A stretch of DNA of 64,000 bases from Crotalaria pallida (taxonomy: Eukaryota > Streptophyta > Magnoliopsida > Fabales > Fabaceae): the NCBI GenBank assembly GCA_037953625.1, contig CM075652.1:19922501-19986500 (forward strand), read 5' to 3'. The notes beneath the pieces are model-generated. The model ran no database searches. It was not told the origin of the DNA and was given only the letters and a program-made list of their open reading frames with translations. The position numbers and the translations under genes are program-made. Positions within the stretch are counted from its first letter, which is position 1. Every line of letters starts with the position of its first letter. Of this stretch, positions 44,956 to 54,471 are shown piece by piece.

Positions 44956-45426
44956 TCAACCAGCGGGTCCACCTCTCGCAGAAACAGTCGGCTCAACATG
45001 CACCTCCTCCTCGCTCTCATCCTCCACAGGGTCCTCCTCGACCTCGCCCGACTGTGTAGAGACCCCACCACTGGGTCTAAGGTCTGCAGAAGCAGTCCTA
45101 TCCAAGTCAGTCGGACCAGGAGAAGGAGTCTCCTCAGTGACAACTCTATGGGAGGAAGGATGGGAACGAGTGGCAGTTCTAAAACGAAAACTATGGAAAC
45201 GACGCATAGGTTGAGCCGGGGGTGGTCCTCTATATGTATAAAAAGGTGGAACATGCATAGTGTAGACTAAGGGAATCCTAAATCGACGAGGTCGCACTCG
45301 CACCAGAGGGTTAGGGTGGTAGAGAGTGATCTCAACCTCCCCCTCAAAAGTGGCACGGTGCTCCTCATACGTCCATATACCGCTAGGGATAGGGCGTATC
45401 TCGATGCAAGCTAGGTATCTGGCCAT
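44956..45426 (-). CDS. LTR-internal ORF, 156 aa, unknown function
   Basis: Starts at the ATG at 45426 (MARYLACIEIRP), three bases downstream of a strong 3' splice-site sequence (pyrimidine-rich, TGCCCTGTTTAG, AG at 45430-45431). The protein is Arg/Pro-rich in the middle (RVRPRRFRIPL, YTYRGPPPAQP) and Ser/Glu-rich and acidic at the C-terminus (EEDPVEDESEEEVHVEP). No known domain recognised. The homologous place in LTR-A (near 44060-44090) keeps the acceptor and the YLACI codons but has lost the ATG and soon stops. It may be the second exon of an LTR transcript, with donor GTATGG at 46923. It could also be a chance frame; confidence is limited. Confidence 0.45.
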   Translation of the reverse strand: MARYLACIEIRPIPSGIWTYEEHRATFEGEVEITLYHPNPLVRVRPRRFRIPLVYTMHVPPFYTYRGPPPAQPMRRFHSFRFRTATRSHPSSHRVVTEETPSPGPTDLDRTASADLRPSGGVSTQSGEVEEDPVEDESEEEVHVEPTVSARGGPAG

Positions 45427-45649
45427 CACCTAAACAGGGCACAGGGAGTAAGTATACACATATACATAATTGATAAAGACTAAATTACAATCACAATTAT
45501 ATCATGGACAGATCATAATGCAAATACATATGAGCACACCAGTTTTCAACATCATAACTCTTATAATGCAAGTGGCATGATGTATGATTTTCTATCAACA
45601 ACTGAGGCCTCTAAAAGTCCATCTTGGACGTCCATCCAATACACCCTTG

Positions 45650-45870
45650 TGTTCCCGGAACACCGACATTTGTTCCCAGAACATAATGCCGAACCATACT
45701 TGGATAATAAGCATCACTCTCGGAGTGTGCACCACGTTCCCAGAACGCATACGTTCCCAGAACGCATAAAAAAACCAGGTCCCGGACACTGGCCACATAT
45801 CTATAATGTGTCATCAAGTAGGTTATAATTTGGTACTCCCGGAGTACCCTCCTCATATTCCCAGAATATG
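45650..45870. promoter_or_regulatory. TTCCCAGAA hairpin array, solo LTR copy
   Basis: Cores at 45653/45674 (21 bp), 45718/45738 (20), 45780/45799 (19, second degenerate) and 45837/45859 (22), plus an extra copy at 45755. The spacing matches the array at 8565-8775 pair by pair. The last hairpin here is CATATTC/GAATATG where the 8759-8775 copy is CATGTTC/GAACATG, a change on both arms that keeps pairing. Confidence 0.72.
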
Positions 45871-46120
45871 ATAAACGTTCCTACCAACCAGACTTCCAGT
45901 CTATATGGATGCACAAATATCAGGGTTGGTTTTATCTTTACATTAATTAATGTGATTTAGAAATATTCCAATTTCCCTTTTGAATGATTTATTTGAGGCA
46001 TACACTTTGGCATAAAATTCTCCTTTGAATTTTCTCAAAACATGCCCTTAAACTTAGATTAGGTAAAACAAAGTCAATGGTATTCAAAAACTTAACTTTT
46101 TATTTTTCAGATTCAGGTAC

Positions 46121-46151
46121 TAACCGGTTACAGTCTCAGGCTAACCGGTTA
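46121..46151. promoter_or_regulatory. TAACCGGTTA pair, solo LTR (inner)
   Basis: Perfect words at 46121-46130 and 46142-46151, 21 bp apart. A further single word lies at 46500-46509; its partner position is degenerate. Confidence 0.75.
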
Positions 46152-47569
46152 GAATTACAGACCTGAACTGTTTACCATTGAAATTCAGAAAAACCCTCTT
46201 TCTTGAATTTGCTACCCAATCCATAAACAAGTTAAACATTGTTTTATGCCTCAAAAATTACAGTTTTATCATTCAAAAGTGTCTAAATCACTTTTCACTT
46301 TCCAATGAACATAATTTCTTCTTGAAATTATTTCATTAACTTAAGGCATTAATTCTAATCTTTCAAATCTGAACCTTGACATTATAACAACTCATGTTCA
46401 GATCAGGTATAATGAGATTAAAGCATAGATTTGAGCAGAAACAACTAAAATTTCAGGACTGATTAATGAATTGATTTTTCTTTGAAATTCTGCAGTATCT
46501 AACCGGTTAGATTATGCAGTCAGTCCATTAAAACAAGAGTTTTAACAATTCATTTTCTTCTTTTCTCAAATCTAACCAAATCTCAATATTCACAAAGTTC
46601 ATATGCCTTAAGATAAACATGTTTATACCCAGAAACACATTCAAATAGCATGCGTCAAGTTTATGATATCAAATTGCATGAAAATTCACATAAACACAAT
46701 TTAATACAACAAAACTTATAATAGACATTCAAATTCATAATTCAGCTTCCATATACTTTGCATGCATCAATATAAAGTTGCTCAAAACCACAGTGAGAAA
46801 AACTTTGGCCTCCAAGCCTTTGTGCCATATTGCACATAATGCCCTTTTTGAGTTTTGTTAACTCAAATCCTAAATCACTTGAATTTTAGTCTAAATCTAG
46901 TATAAAGTAGACTTCTCCCATACCTTAAGACTGAGTTTGATGAAGATTGACACAAAACTTGAAGAATCTCCACAGATTTCTCACAAACCCAAGGTTCTGT
47001 TCTCAGCCACGAATTCCACCAACAGGGTCCAAAGACCAGAAGTTTTGACATAGCAAATGGCCAAAGAAATTGGGGAAAACGATTAGGACTCAAAATAGGT
47101 AACATGCACTAGGAAATAGAAAAGGTTGGAAGCTTAATGGTGGCTGTACATACCCAAAATCAGATCTAGAATTCAGCTCCCAGAACAGGAATGACAAAGA
47201 ACTCAGTTTCCAACTCCTAGCTTCCCAAATTGATTCCTTCTTCCACACACACTCTAGACTTACAAATTTGGTATCAACACGAAGCTCTGGATGTAAGCTT
47301 CGTGTTCGTGTATCACTCAGAGCCTACCTCTCAAAATCAAAGAAGAATTTCAGAGATGAAGCTTGGAACCCTAAACAGAGCCTCCCTTCTCAATTTCAGA
47401 AATCCAACCCTAAATTCGTCCACAAGACAGGCTTAAATAGAGAAATTTCAATGCCATGCATACCGACGCGTGGTTTCCACTTATCTATGGCTGATTTCGT
47501 GGCGATTAATTGGATTAATCAAGTGATTACTCATCAAATTCCACCAACCCAGTTTCTGGGTTCATCGTC

Positions 47570-47600
47570 TAACCGGTTACAGGGCATTACTAACCGGTTA
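47570..47600 (-). promoter_or_regulatory. TAACCGGTTA pair upstream of solo LTR TATA-like site
   Basis: Words at 47570-47579 and 47591-47600, 21 bp apart. The homologue of the TATA box in LTR-A and LTR-C lies at 47431-47440, here changed to CTATTTAAGC (minus). The distance of 130 bp is the same in all three LTRs. Confidence 0.72.
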
Positions 47601-47887
47601 GATTAGTACAAAATTTAAAAATTAATATTTTTAAATCTTTCCTTCCAAGAACCTTTTTAATATTACCTTTAAGTCCTCATTCAGGGACCAAAATGCAATA
47701 TCCTTATATTTTGCATTTATTTGCCTTATAAAAATATTTCAACTTATTTTTATTTTGAAGGCTAATTAAATACAAAATATAAACTTGGAAAATTTCTATA
47801 AATTAATAATAAAACTTTTATTATTAATTTCCTATTATTCGGGAGACGAAAATTAGGGGTGTTACAACGTCCATCCATTACACCAGT

Positions 47888-48255
47888 GTGTTCCCAGAAC
47901 ACTAACATACGTTCCCAGAACGTATAGCAAACCATACTTGGAATATAAAGAAGCACCACTCCCAGAGTGTGCATCATGTTCCCAGAACGTATAGCAAACC
48001 ATACTTGGAATATAAACAAGCACCACTCCCAGAGTGTGCATCACGTTCCCAGAACGCATCAAAGAAACCATGTCCCAGACACTGGCCACATTCCCAGAAT
48101 GTGTCATCAAGTAGGTTGCACACTAATGTGTTCCCATAAAACATCAAAGAAACCATGTCCCAGACACTGGCCACATTCTCAGAATGTGTCATCAAGTAGG
48201 TTGCATCAATTTGGTACTCCCAGAGTACCCTCCTCACGTTCCCAGAACATGACAA
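47888..48255. promoter_or_regulatory. TTCCCAGAA hairpin array in LTR-A with internal duplications
   Basis: First pair at 47892/47913 (21 bp). Blocks are duplicated: the phrase GCAAACCATACTTGGAATATAA occurs at about 47927 and 47993, and ACCATGTCCCAGACACTGG at about 48067 and 48151, so the array is longer than in LTR-C. Several hairpins are perfect; the last has lost symmetry on one arm. Confidence 0.7.
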
Positions 48256-48519
48256 ACGATCCTTGCCAACCTATTTCATCACCTTTCACCATGCATGAAT
48301 ACACACATAATTATTAAGGTTGGTCTTTCCATTAATTCCATTATTATGACTTAGAAAACACAACTTTTGAATGGTATCTTGAGGTATAACTTTACTCATA
48401 AAATTCACCCTTGAATTTAAGTTAAACATATGCTCATAGACCTGGATTGAAAGAATATAACCATTGGTATTAACAATCCTTACTCAAAAACTTAACTTTT
48501 ATTTTTAAGTCTCAGGTAC

Positions 48520-48928
48520 TAACCGGTTACATCATAACCTAACCGGTTAGAATTACAGACCTGAACTTAAAACCACTGATTTTCAAAGAATCTTTTCTTG
48601 AATTCTCTACTCAATCCAATAACAGGGTCTTAGCATAACAGACTACCTCAAGTTCAACACATATTATCATTCAAAAGATCTAAGTCATAATCCAATTTCA
48701 TTTATGCATAATTTCCTCTTGAAATTATCATTTAATATTAAGGTATTAACTCATCACCTCCAATCTAAACCAAACAGTGCTCAATCACATAGTTTCAGAT
48801 TAGTTTTTATATGAAATTCTAGCTTAAACTTGAGTATAAATGGTATGAACACTTGGCCAATTTCAGAAACCTTTTTCTTTTGAAAACTGATAGTATTTAA
48901 CCGGTTACAGCTTCAGACTAACCGGTTA
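48520..48928. promoter_or_regulatory. Two TAACCGGTTA pairs in LTR-A
   Basis: Pairs at 48520/48540 (20 bp) and 48898/48919 (21 bp), each word perfect. These lie downstream of the putative LTR promoter on the minus strand, so they could also be present in RNA. Confidence 0.75.
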
Positions 48929-49979
48929 GATTATGCAGAAAATACACTGAAAAGTGGGATTTTGCATACCATTCTTTCCAATACTCAAATTTAACCTATT
49001 TTCACCATTAACCAAAGTTTAATACCTTAAAGTACATGTGTTTAAACACTTAAACATATCACAAATTCATGCAATCAAAATCATCATGCACCAAAAGTGC
49101 ATAAATCACATATTTCACAACTTAATGCATCAATTCACATAATATCCAAATAAGTCATGAAATTGTCATCACAATAGGTTGCATGCATCATATTATAATT
49201 GCTCAAAATCATAAATGAGCTAAAGTTGGCCTCCAAGCCATTAAACTAATTCAAACTATGCCCTTAGAGTCTTCTTGGTGACTCATTCTATTTACCAAAC
49301 ATGTTTATTCTCACTCTAGCAAATAGTAAGCTTCCCCCTTACCTCTAAGTTGTGCTTGATGAGTTTAATCACTGGAATTTGCAAGATCTCCCCAGAATCC
49401 AAAATCTCTATTTTCAGCCAACAATAGGTTCGACAGGGTCCAAAAACTATAAGATTTGACACATGAAATGGACAAACAAATTGGGGAAAACCATCAATAC
49501 TCACTCTATGCAACATGCACTAAAGATTTGAACAGATTTGAGACTCAAAAAGTGTGTATACTTACTCAAATCGAAGCTTGAAGTAAGCTCCAGAAATTCA
49601 GAATCAGTGTTGACAGCTTCAACACCCTTACTTTGCAAGCTTCGTTCTCTCGATTCAGGGACTCTCAACTCACGATTTTTAAGTCAATACAAAGCCCTTG
49701 ATTTAAGCTTTGTAGAGGTGTATCACTCACACTCTAACTCACAAGGACAAGAGAGAATCGAAGGAATGAATTCAGGAACCCTAAAACAAAACAGAATTTC
49801 AACTTAGAGCAAAAATGGGTTTCATTTCATCAACACAAGGCTATATATAGCAAAATCAGAGTTCCATGCATGTTGACACGTCTTTCCCCACTAAGATTAA
49901 GATGATTTCGTGGCGAATTCTGGGTTAAAACACGTGATTACTCATCAAACGCACTAACCCGGTTTCTGAGTTCATCGTG

Positions 49980-50010
49980 TAACCGGTTACAGAGCCCTTC
50001 TAACCGGTTA
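49980..50010 (-). promoter_or_regulatory. TAACCGGTTA pair upstream of LTR-A TATA box
   Basis: Words at 49980-49989 and 50001-50010, 21 bp apart, 130 bp from the TATA box CTATATATAG (minus strand, 49841-49850). Confidence 0.75.
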
Positions 50011-50279
50011 CATACTGATAAAACTTCAAAAATTAATAATTTAATTACTATTTCTTCAAAAACCTTTCTAATATTGCAATTAGGTCCCAACCCAAGGACT
50101 AAATTACAATATTCATATTTTTGTACAAAATAACCATATAAAAATATATCTCATATTTTTATATAAAAACACATAATGTACAAAAAGTAAAACTTTCAAA
50201 ACTAATATAAATCAATTATAAAATAACTATTATAACTAATTTCTTTGTTATTTGGGAGAAGAAAATTAGGAGTGTTACA

Positions 50280-50606
50280 CACCTCATCAATTCAAGGAGC
50301 ATCATTATCATTAAACATAATCAACCCTAAGCTTAAACACTAGTTAATTCCACACTTTATACATAATCAAACATAAAAATTAAACACACATATCATTATA
50401 TACTTACTATCATAATTAATCCCTTCCCCTAATTATGAAAAATACCTCCCCTCTTACCTTTGTAGAGAGAGAAAGAGAGAGATAGGAAATTGGGGTTTTT
50501 TAAACCCACTACACCCACTTCAATCTACAAGTCCTTAGCTCCTATTCTCCTTGCTTCCAAGCTCCTTCTACCCTTCTAATTTGATTATTGAGGAAAGAAC
50601 ACTTGA
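50280..50606 (-). mobile_element. Element B 3' LTR, part 1
   Basis: About 330 bp between the outer end of LTR-A (50279) and the LARD2 insertion. It continues at 56038 beyond LARD2. Assigned to the element B LTR because the rejoined stretch ends GGGATGTTACA next to a polypurine tract at 56736. No coding content. Confidence 0.6.
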
Positions 50607-50611
50607 TTTGG

Positions 50612-52172
50612 TGATTGGGGTCTAATATGTGATGTTTTTGTACTTTTTTTGCCTCCCTTTTACATAGTAAGTGGCTTGTTTCTTGAGTAAATTGGAATAA
50701 AACAATGGAATTTTGTCTTTATAAGATTTCTAGAACCTTTTGATGTGTTTGGTTTGTTTTCAGGTATTTAAGCTCTTAAAACAATGATTTTTGCAAAGGA
50801 ATGAAGAATGAGAGTTTGGTACTTGATTTGGGAAGAAAAAGAGGAAAAAAATGAAGAAAAGTTGACCGTAGTGCGCCCAGGAGAGGTTAACACTCGCCCA
50901 GGCGAGTGGGGTTTTCATGCTTTAAAAAAGGGGTTCAAAGAGCCAATTTTCTCAGTGGAAAGCTCGCCCAGGCGAGCCTTATTCTCGTCTGGGCGAGCAA
51001 AATGCGAGAAAGTGACATTGTTCGCTGTTTTGATCATAACTTGAGCTACGCTTATCCAAATGAGGCGATCTATATATCATTTTAAAGCTAAGGAAAAGAT
51101 CTACAACTTTTCCAGAAATAGCCTTGCTCAAATTCGTCCATATTGGGGGTCAAAATCAGTGCCGAAGTTGCTGTCAGACACAAATACGGGATTCTAGAAG
51201 GATTTTAATGATAAATTCTATTTGTAGATAAGATTCTTAGAGATTAGTTTATTCTAATAGGATCTTATCATATTATATACAGATTTAGGATTAGTTTTAT
51301 CTTATCACATTAGATTGGAAATTAGGTTAGTTTTTATCTATATAATAATAGGATTCCAAGAAAGGGAGAAGAGACACTCATACAACTCCATAGAATAATA
51401 GTAGATTAGGATTTGAGACTTGGAGAAGGAACAAGGATTGGAGGTTTTTGTGAAGAACACGAAGTTAGCACAAGGATTCATGGTAATTATTTTTATCATG
51501 TTTATTGTGTTTTCTCTTGTAAGTATGAACTAATTCCATCCTTGGGATGTAGGAGTAGATGTATGGAACCTTTTCAATATTTCTAGTAATAAATTAATTT
51601 TGTTTTCCGTTATTGAATTCTGTGTTTGATTATTCTTATTTGTTTCTCATGAAAGAAGTTGTTTCATGACTTTTGAAAATCCTTTATGAATAGATATATG
51701 AATTTAGGATTTAGTCATTTAATCAAACAGTTCAATTGCATAGGCACAGACATGTTTTCTATGAATTGGGTAATTTTATAAAAAGAAGTTTTGACTGAAC
51801 TTAATTAAGGGTTAGGTTTTTAAGGCTCTCTTGAGACATCATTGGGAGATTAATGTCTAAAATACGGAGACGTGCTAAGACATTAGGCGTTTTCTACCTT
51901 TGCAAAACAAATTCAGAATCAAGGAAAATAAATTAATTTGTTATAGAATATTTAGGAACCTGCATCGAAACTACATCCCGCTTTTTCCCTTGTCAAAAAG
52001 TCATTTATTTTAATTTCTGTTTTTATTTACAAAATCATAAATCCTTTGTCTTGTTCACTAAGTAATATTAATTAGGTGGAATTAATTAAATGGTCACTCC
52101 CTTGGGTACGATATTCGGACTTCATTGTCTATATTACTTGTACGATCTGGTACACTTGCCAGAATCCCAACA
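50612..52172 (+). repeat. LARD2 5' LTR (1561 bp)
   Basis: Contains the CTCGCCCAGGCGAG words (50874-50997) and a TATA-like CTATATAATA near 51338. The open frame at 50808-51044 runs across the palindromes and is not considered a gene. Confidence 0.92.
50872..50999. promoter_or_regulatory. CTCGCCYRGGCGAG paired palindromes, LARD2 5' LTR
   Basis: Four words with CGCC cores at 50874, 50895, 50965 and 50986, in two pairs with 21-bp spacing. The third is a perfect 16-bp palindrome, GCTCGCCCAGGCGAGC. The first and fourth each carry one substitution relative to the 3' LTR. GC-rich in an otherwise AT-rich LTR. Confidence 0.8.
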
Positions 52173-52176
52173 AGTT

Positions 52177-52196
52177 TTTGGCGCCGCTGCCGGGGA
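52177..52196 (+). other. LARD2 primer binding site (Asp tRNA type)
   Basis: TGGCGCCGCTGCCGGGGA shortly after the LTR end; one base different from the Athila-like PBS at 34554. Confidence 0.88.
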
Positions 52197-52292
52197 GTGA
52201 TTCTGTTTAAATTAATTTTGGTACTAATTTAATTTTACTTAGTGTAACTTGGGTATATATTTTTATTTTTCTTTATTTTATTATTATGTAAC

Positions 52293-52976
52293 ATGGCTTA
52301 TTCTCATGATGACATAGAAATTTTAAAATTTATTTTGTCGTCACCTATTCCATCCTGTTATGCACAAAATATTGTTGATGAGATTAAAGTTTTTGATGGT
52401 CTTTTAGAGGAGGTGGTACAAAAATTTTCTATTATGAAAGACCAAAGTGTTTCCCTTTCTAAACCCATAGAAAAAGAAGAAATTGTGCATGATGAGATTG
52501 AGGAAGTGAAACAAGATAAATTGAATGATGGAGTGAGTCTAGGGGTTGAATTAAGGTCCACTTTGCATGATGAATTTTCTGCTCTTGCTAAATGTATTGG
52601 ATTGCATGAATATGTGGAACCCTCAAAAAAATTTCCTTCAATTTACCCCTTAATTTTTTATGACTTCCCTGATGATCATGATGATGATAAACCATTGTTC
52701 TCCTTTTTAGCGCCTGAAAAGGCAACTTTGCTAAGTCATGGAGTTTACACTTTCATAGACTCCATGCATGATGAAAAAGACAAGCACCATGTGATGATGC
52801 TTGGAGTGAAAAATGCACCATTTGACCCGGGAGGGTTTAAAACTATTTTTAAACATTTGCTCCAACATCATTCGTGCATATTTCCATGGGATCCAGGAAT
52901 AACTTGTTATTGCTGCATAACATGGAAGTTGAGCTATAGGATTTGGGATCCTGGTGGATTTTCTTCAGTTTTGTAG
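52293..52976 (+). CDS. LARD2 internal ORF, 227 aa, unknown function
   Basis: Uninterrupted ATG-to-TAG frame about 120 bp after the PBS, the position of gag. The N-terminal half is acidic with likely helices (DDIEILKFIL, VDEIKVFDGLLEEVVQKF, KEEIVHDEIEEV). The middle is Pro/Asp-rich (YDFPDDHDDDKPLFSF). The C-terminus repeats a DPG motif (FDPGGF, WDPGI, WDPGGF) with a Cys pair CYCC between. I see no Gag core, zinc knuckle, protease or RT motif. It is intact in a young element. It could be a highly diverged or truncated Gag, a captured host fragment, or a frame left open only because of youth. Confidence 0.55.
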   Translation: MAYSHDDIEILKFILSSPIPSCYAQNIVDEIKVFDGLLEEVVQKFSIMKDQSVSLSKPIEKEEIVHDEIEEVKQDKLNDGVSLGVELRSTLHDEFSALAKCIGLHEYVEPSKKFPSIYPLIFYDFPDDHDDDKPLFSFLAPEKATLLSHGVYTFIDSMHDEKDKHHVMMLGVKNAPFDPGGFKTIFKHLLQHHSCIFPWDPGITCYCCITWKLSYRIWDPGGFSSVL

Positions 52977-54471
52977 TAGTGTAGGATTTAAATTTTTAAT
53001 TAGGAGATTGAATAAAGAGTTTAGAGTTTTCTATATGTAACTGCTAATGGGGTGCTTCTAGCACTATTTTTAGTTGTTCATGTGACATAGATGAATAAGT
53101 TTGGGGGAGTCTCCTCCATGGTGCATCAAGAGAGAATCCTGTGCTACAAAGGGAAGTCTCTAACTCCTTGCTTTTGTTTTTAGTTTTAATTTTTATTTTG
53201 TAGTTTAGGATAGATTTGTTGCTTGAGGACAAACCACATTCTAAGTTTGGGGGTGAGGGTAACAAAATAAAAATTTTCTGATCTTGATTTCTCCCCTGGC
53301 TTTGTGTTGGTTTGTGTCTTGGCATGAGTAGGCACTAATTCTAGGTGTTAGATTTGTCCCTTTGATAGGTGTAAATGCTTGATTGTGATTTTCGACTTGT
53401 TTTACCTAGATACTAAATGGATTTAGCTTTGAAGATTTTTGAAAATTAGTTGTTTGGCAAACTTGTTGTGAATGATTGATTAGTGAATTGACCTTAACCA
53501 GTGAGATTTTGAGCCTATACACTTGAAGGAGTAATGCTTAATGAATATTGTGATGAAACTCCTATTTCTTTCATGAGTGTTGTTCACTTTGGTTGTTTGT
53601 TCTAGAACTTGACTTGTGACCTTTTCAAAATTGACAATTGATTGCATGCATGAACATGATTAAGGCACTTAGGTTTGTGTTTTTGTGGCCTTCAACAAAT
53701 TTTTGAGACATAATGATCCCTTAGTTGCCCATTTTGAGCTTTGAGATTTAATGATTTTCTTTGGTACCCTACATTAATTGAATTATTCTTGTGAAGTACC
53801 TTTGAAATTGTGAATGAGCAATTAAGTGGAATGTTAGAAATTGGTGGAAGTGTAAGTGCTGAAAATTTGATGTTTCTATTTCTCTTAAAAAAAAAGAGCA
53901 TAATAAAAATGTGCTGAAAAAGTGAAAAAAAAAGAAGAGAATAGGAAAAAAAAAAGAAAAAGGGAAACAAATGAGCTGAGTTGTGTGTAGGTAACCACTT
54001 TCATTGCTCATTTCATGAGTCAAAAGGGAAGATTCGTGATTTTATTAAAATAAGCCCTTTGTGTTATCCTTTGCTTCTTTTATCCCACCTGACGCTTTTA
54101 GCCATGACCCCGTTACAACCAAATAAAGACCTTATGATTTGTGCATGTTTTCAATAAATTCAGTGGAGATGTAGGTCGATAATCAAGCTTATGGTAACAT
54201 ACTTTCATTGTTTGAACTTGAGTGAATTGGTAATTATTACCCATACACATGAGAGATATTGAGAGGTGGTGTGGTCACTAATCTTTTGCTCACTTTGAGT
54301 TTGTTTTTCAACTAGTTTTCATTGCGGTGATTTGCTAGTGAAGAAAGGTATCTTGGGTAGGCGAGTTGGAATTTATGGTTAGGTTGCTATACCTTGAGAG
54401 GGGAGAATCTTAGGCTCTGAATTTTTGTTTTACTTTTGCCTGGGACATGCAAAATGCGAAGTTTGGGGGTG
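52977..54471 (+). other. LARD2 3' non-coding region
   Basis: No credible gene. It begins with TTGAGGACAAACCAC and TTTGGGGGTGAGG (about 53222-53258), passes A/G-rich runs at 53885-53963, and shares the phrases TCTAGAACTTGACTTG and GTTACAACC...AAGACCTTATG with the Athila-like element in the same order. It ends AAGTTTGGGGGTG at the LTR. Confidence 0.75.

Larger units (their letters stand above)
45430..46923 (-). other. Putative intron inside the solo LTR
   Basis: Minus-strand donor AAG/GTATGG at 46923 and acceptor TTTAG/G at 45430. Donor-like sites occur at the homologous place in LTR-A (GAG/GTAAGG, 49342) and LTR-C (AAAG/GTAAGG, 18642). The intron would contain both the TTCCCAGAA hairpin array and a TAACCGGTTA pair. 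Inference from splice consensus only. Confidence 0.4.
44283..47866 (-). mobile_element. Solo LTR of the same chromovirus family (3584 bp), TSD ACGTT/ACGTC
   Basis: Plus-strand TGTGACGCTC to GGGGTGTTACA, inserted into the LTR of element A. The flanks are ACGTT (44278-44282) and ACGTC (47867-47871); the uninterrupted site can be read at about 8543 in LTR-C (GGACGTCCATCC), which shows the left copy has mutated. No internal region, so it is the product of LTR-LTR recombination. It is about 480 bp longer than LTR-A, mainly because of a segment with an intact ORF (44956-45426). Confidence 0.88.
43589..50279 (-). mobile_element. Chromovirus element A 5' LTR (about 3.1 kb), interrupted by a solo LTR
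   Basis: Plus-strand ends are TGTCACACTCC (43589) and AGGAGTGTTACA (50279). Minus the 3.58-kb nested copy, the LTR is 43589-44282 plus 47872-50279. It carries TAACCGGTTA pairs at 48520/48540, 48898/48919 and 49980/50001, a TATA box CTATATATAG at 49841-49850 (minus), a splice-donor-like GAG/GTAAGG at 49342 and the TTCCCAGAA hairpin array from 47890. Tekay/Del lineage is inferred from the ends, the PBS and the RT remnants. Confidence 0.82.

Noticed and set aside
43589..50279. Reading 44283-50279 as one large complete LTR element
   Set aside because: Both inner ends match LTR termini with a recoverable empty site in LTR-C, so it is a solo LTR nested in another LTR; no internal coding region lies between them.
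50808..51044. 78-codon frame present in both LARD2 LTRs
   Set aside because: It overlaps the palindromic words, lies upstream of the likely TATA box, and its conservation follows from LTR identity.
53692..54023. Phe/Ser-rich minus-strand frames in LARD2
   Set aside because: Translation of A/G-rich runs on the opposite strand; not coding.
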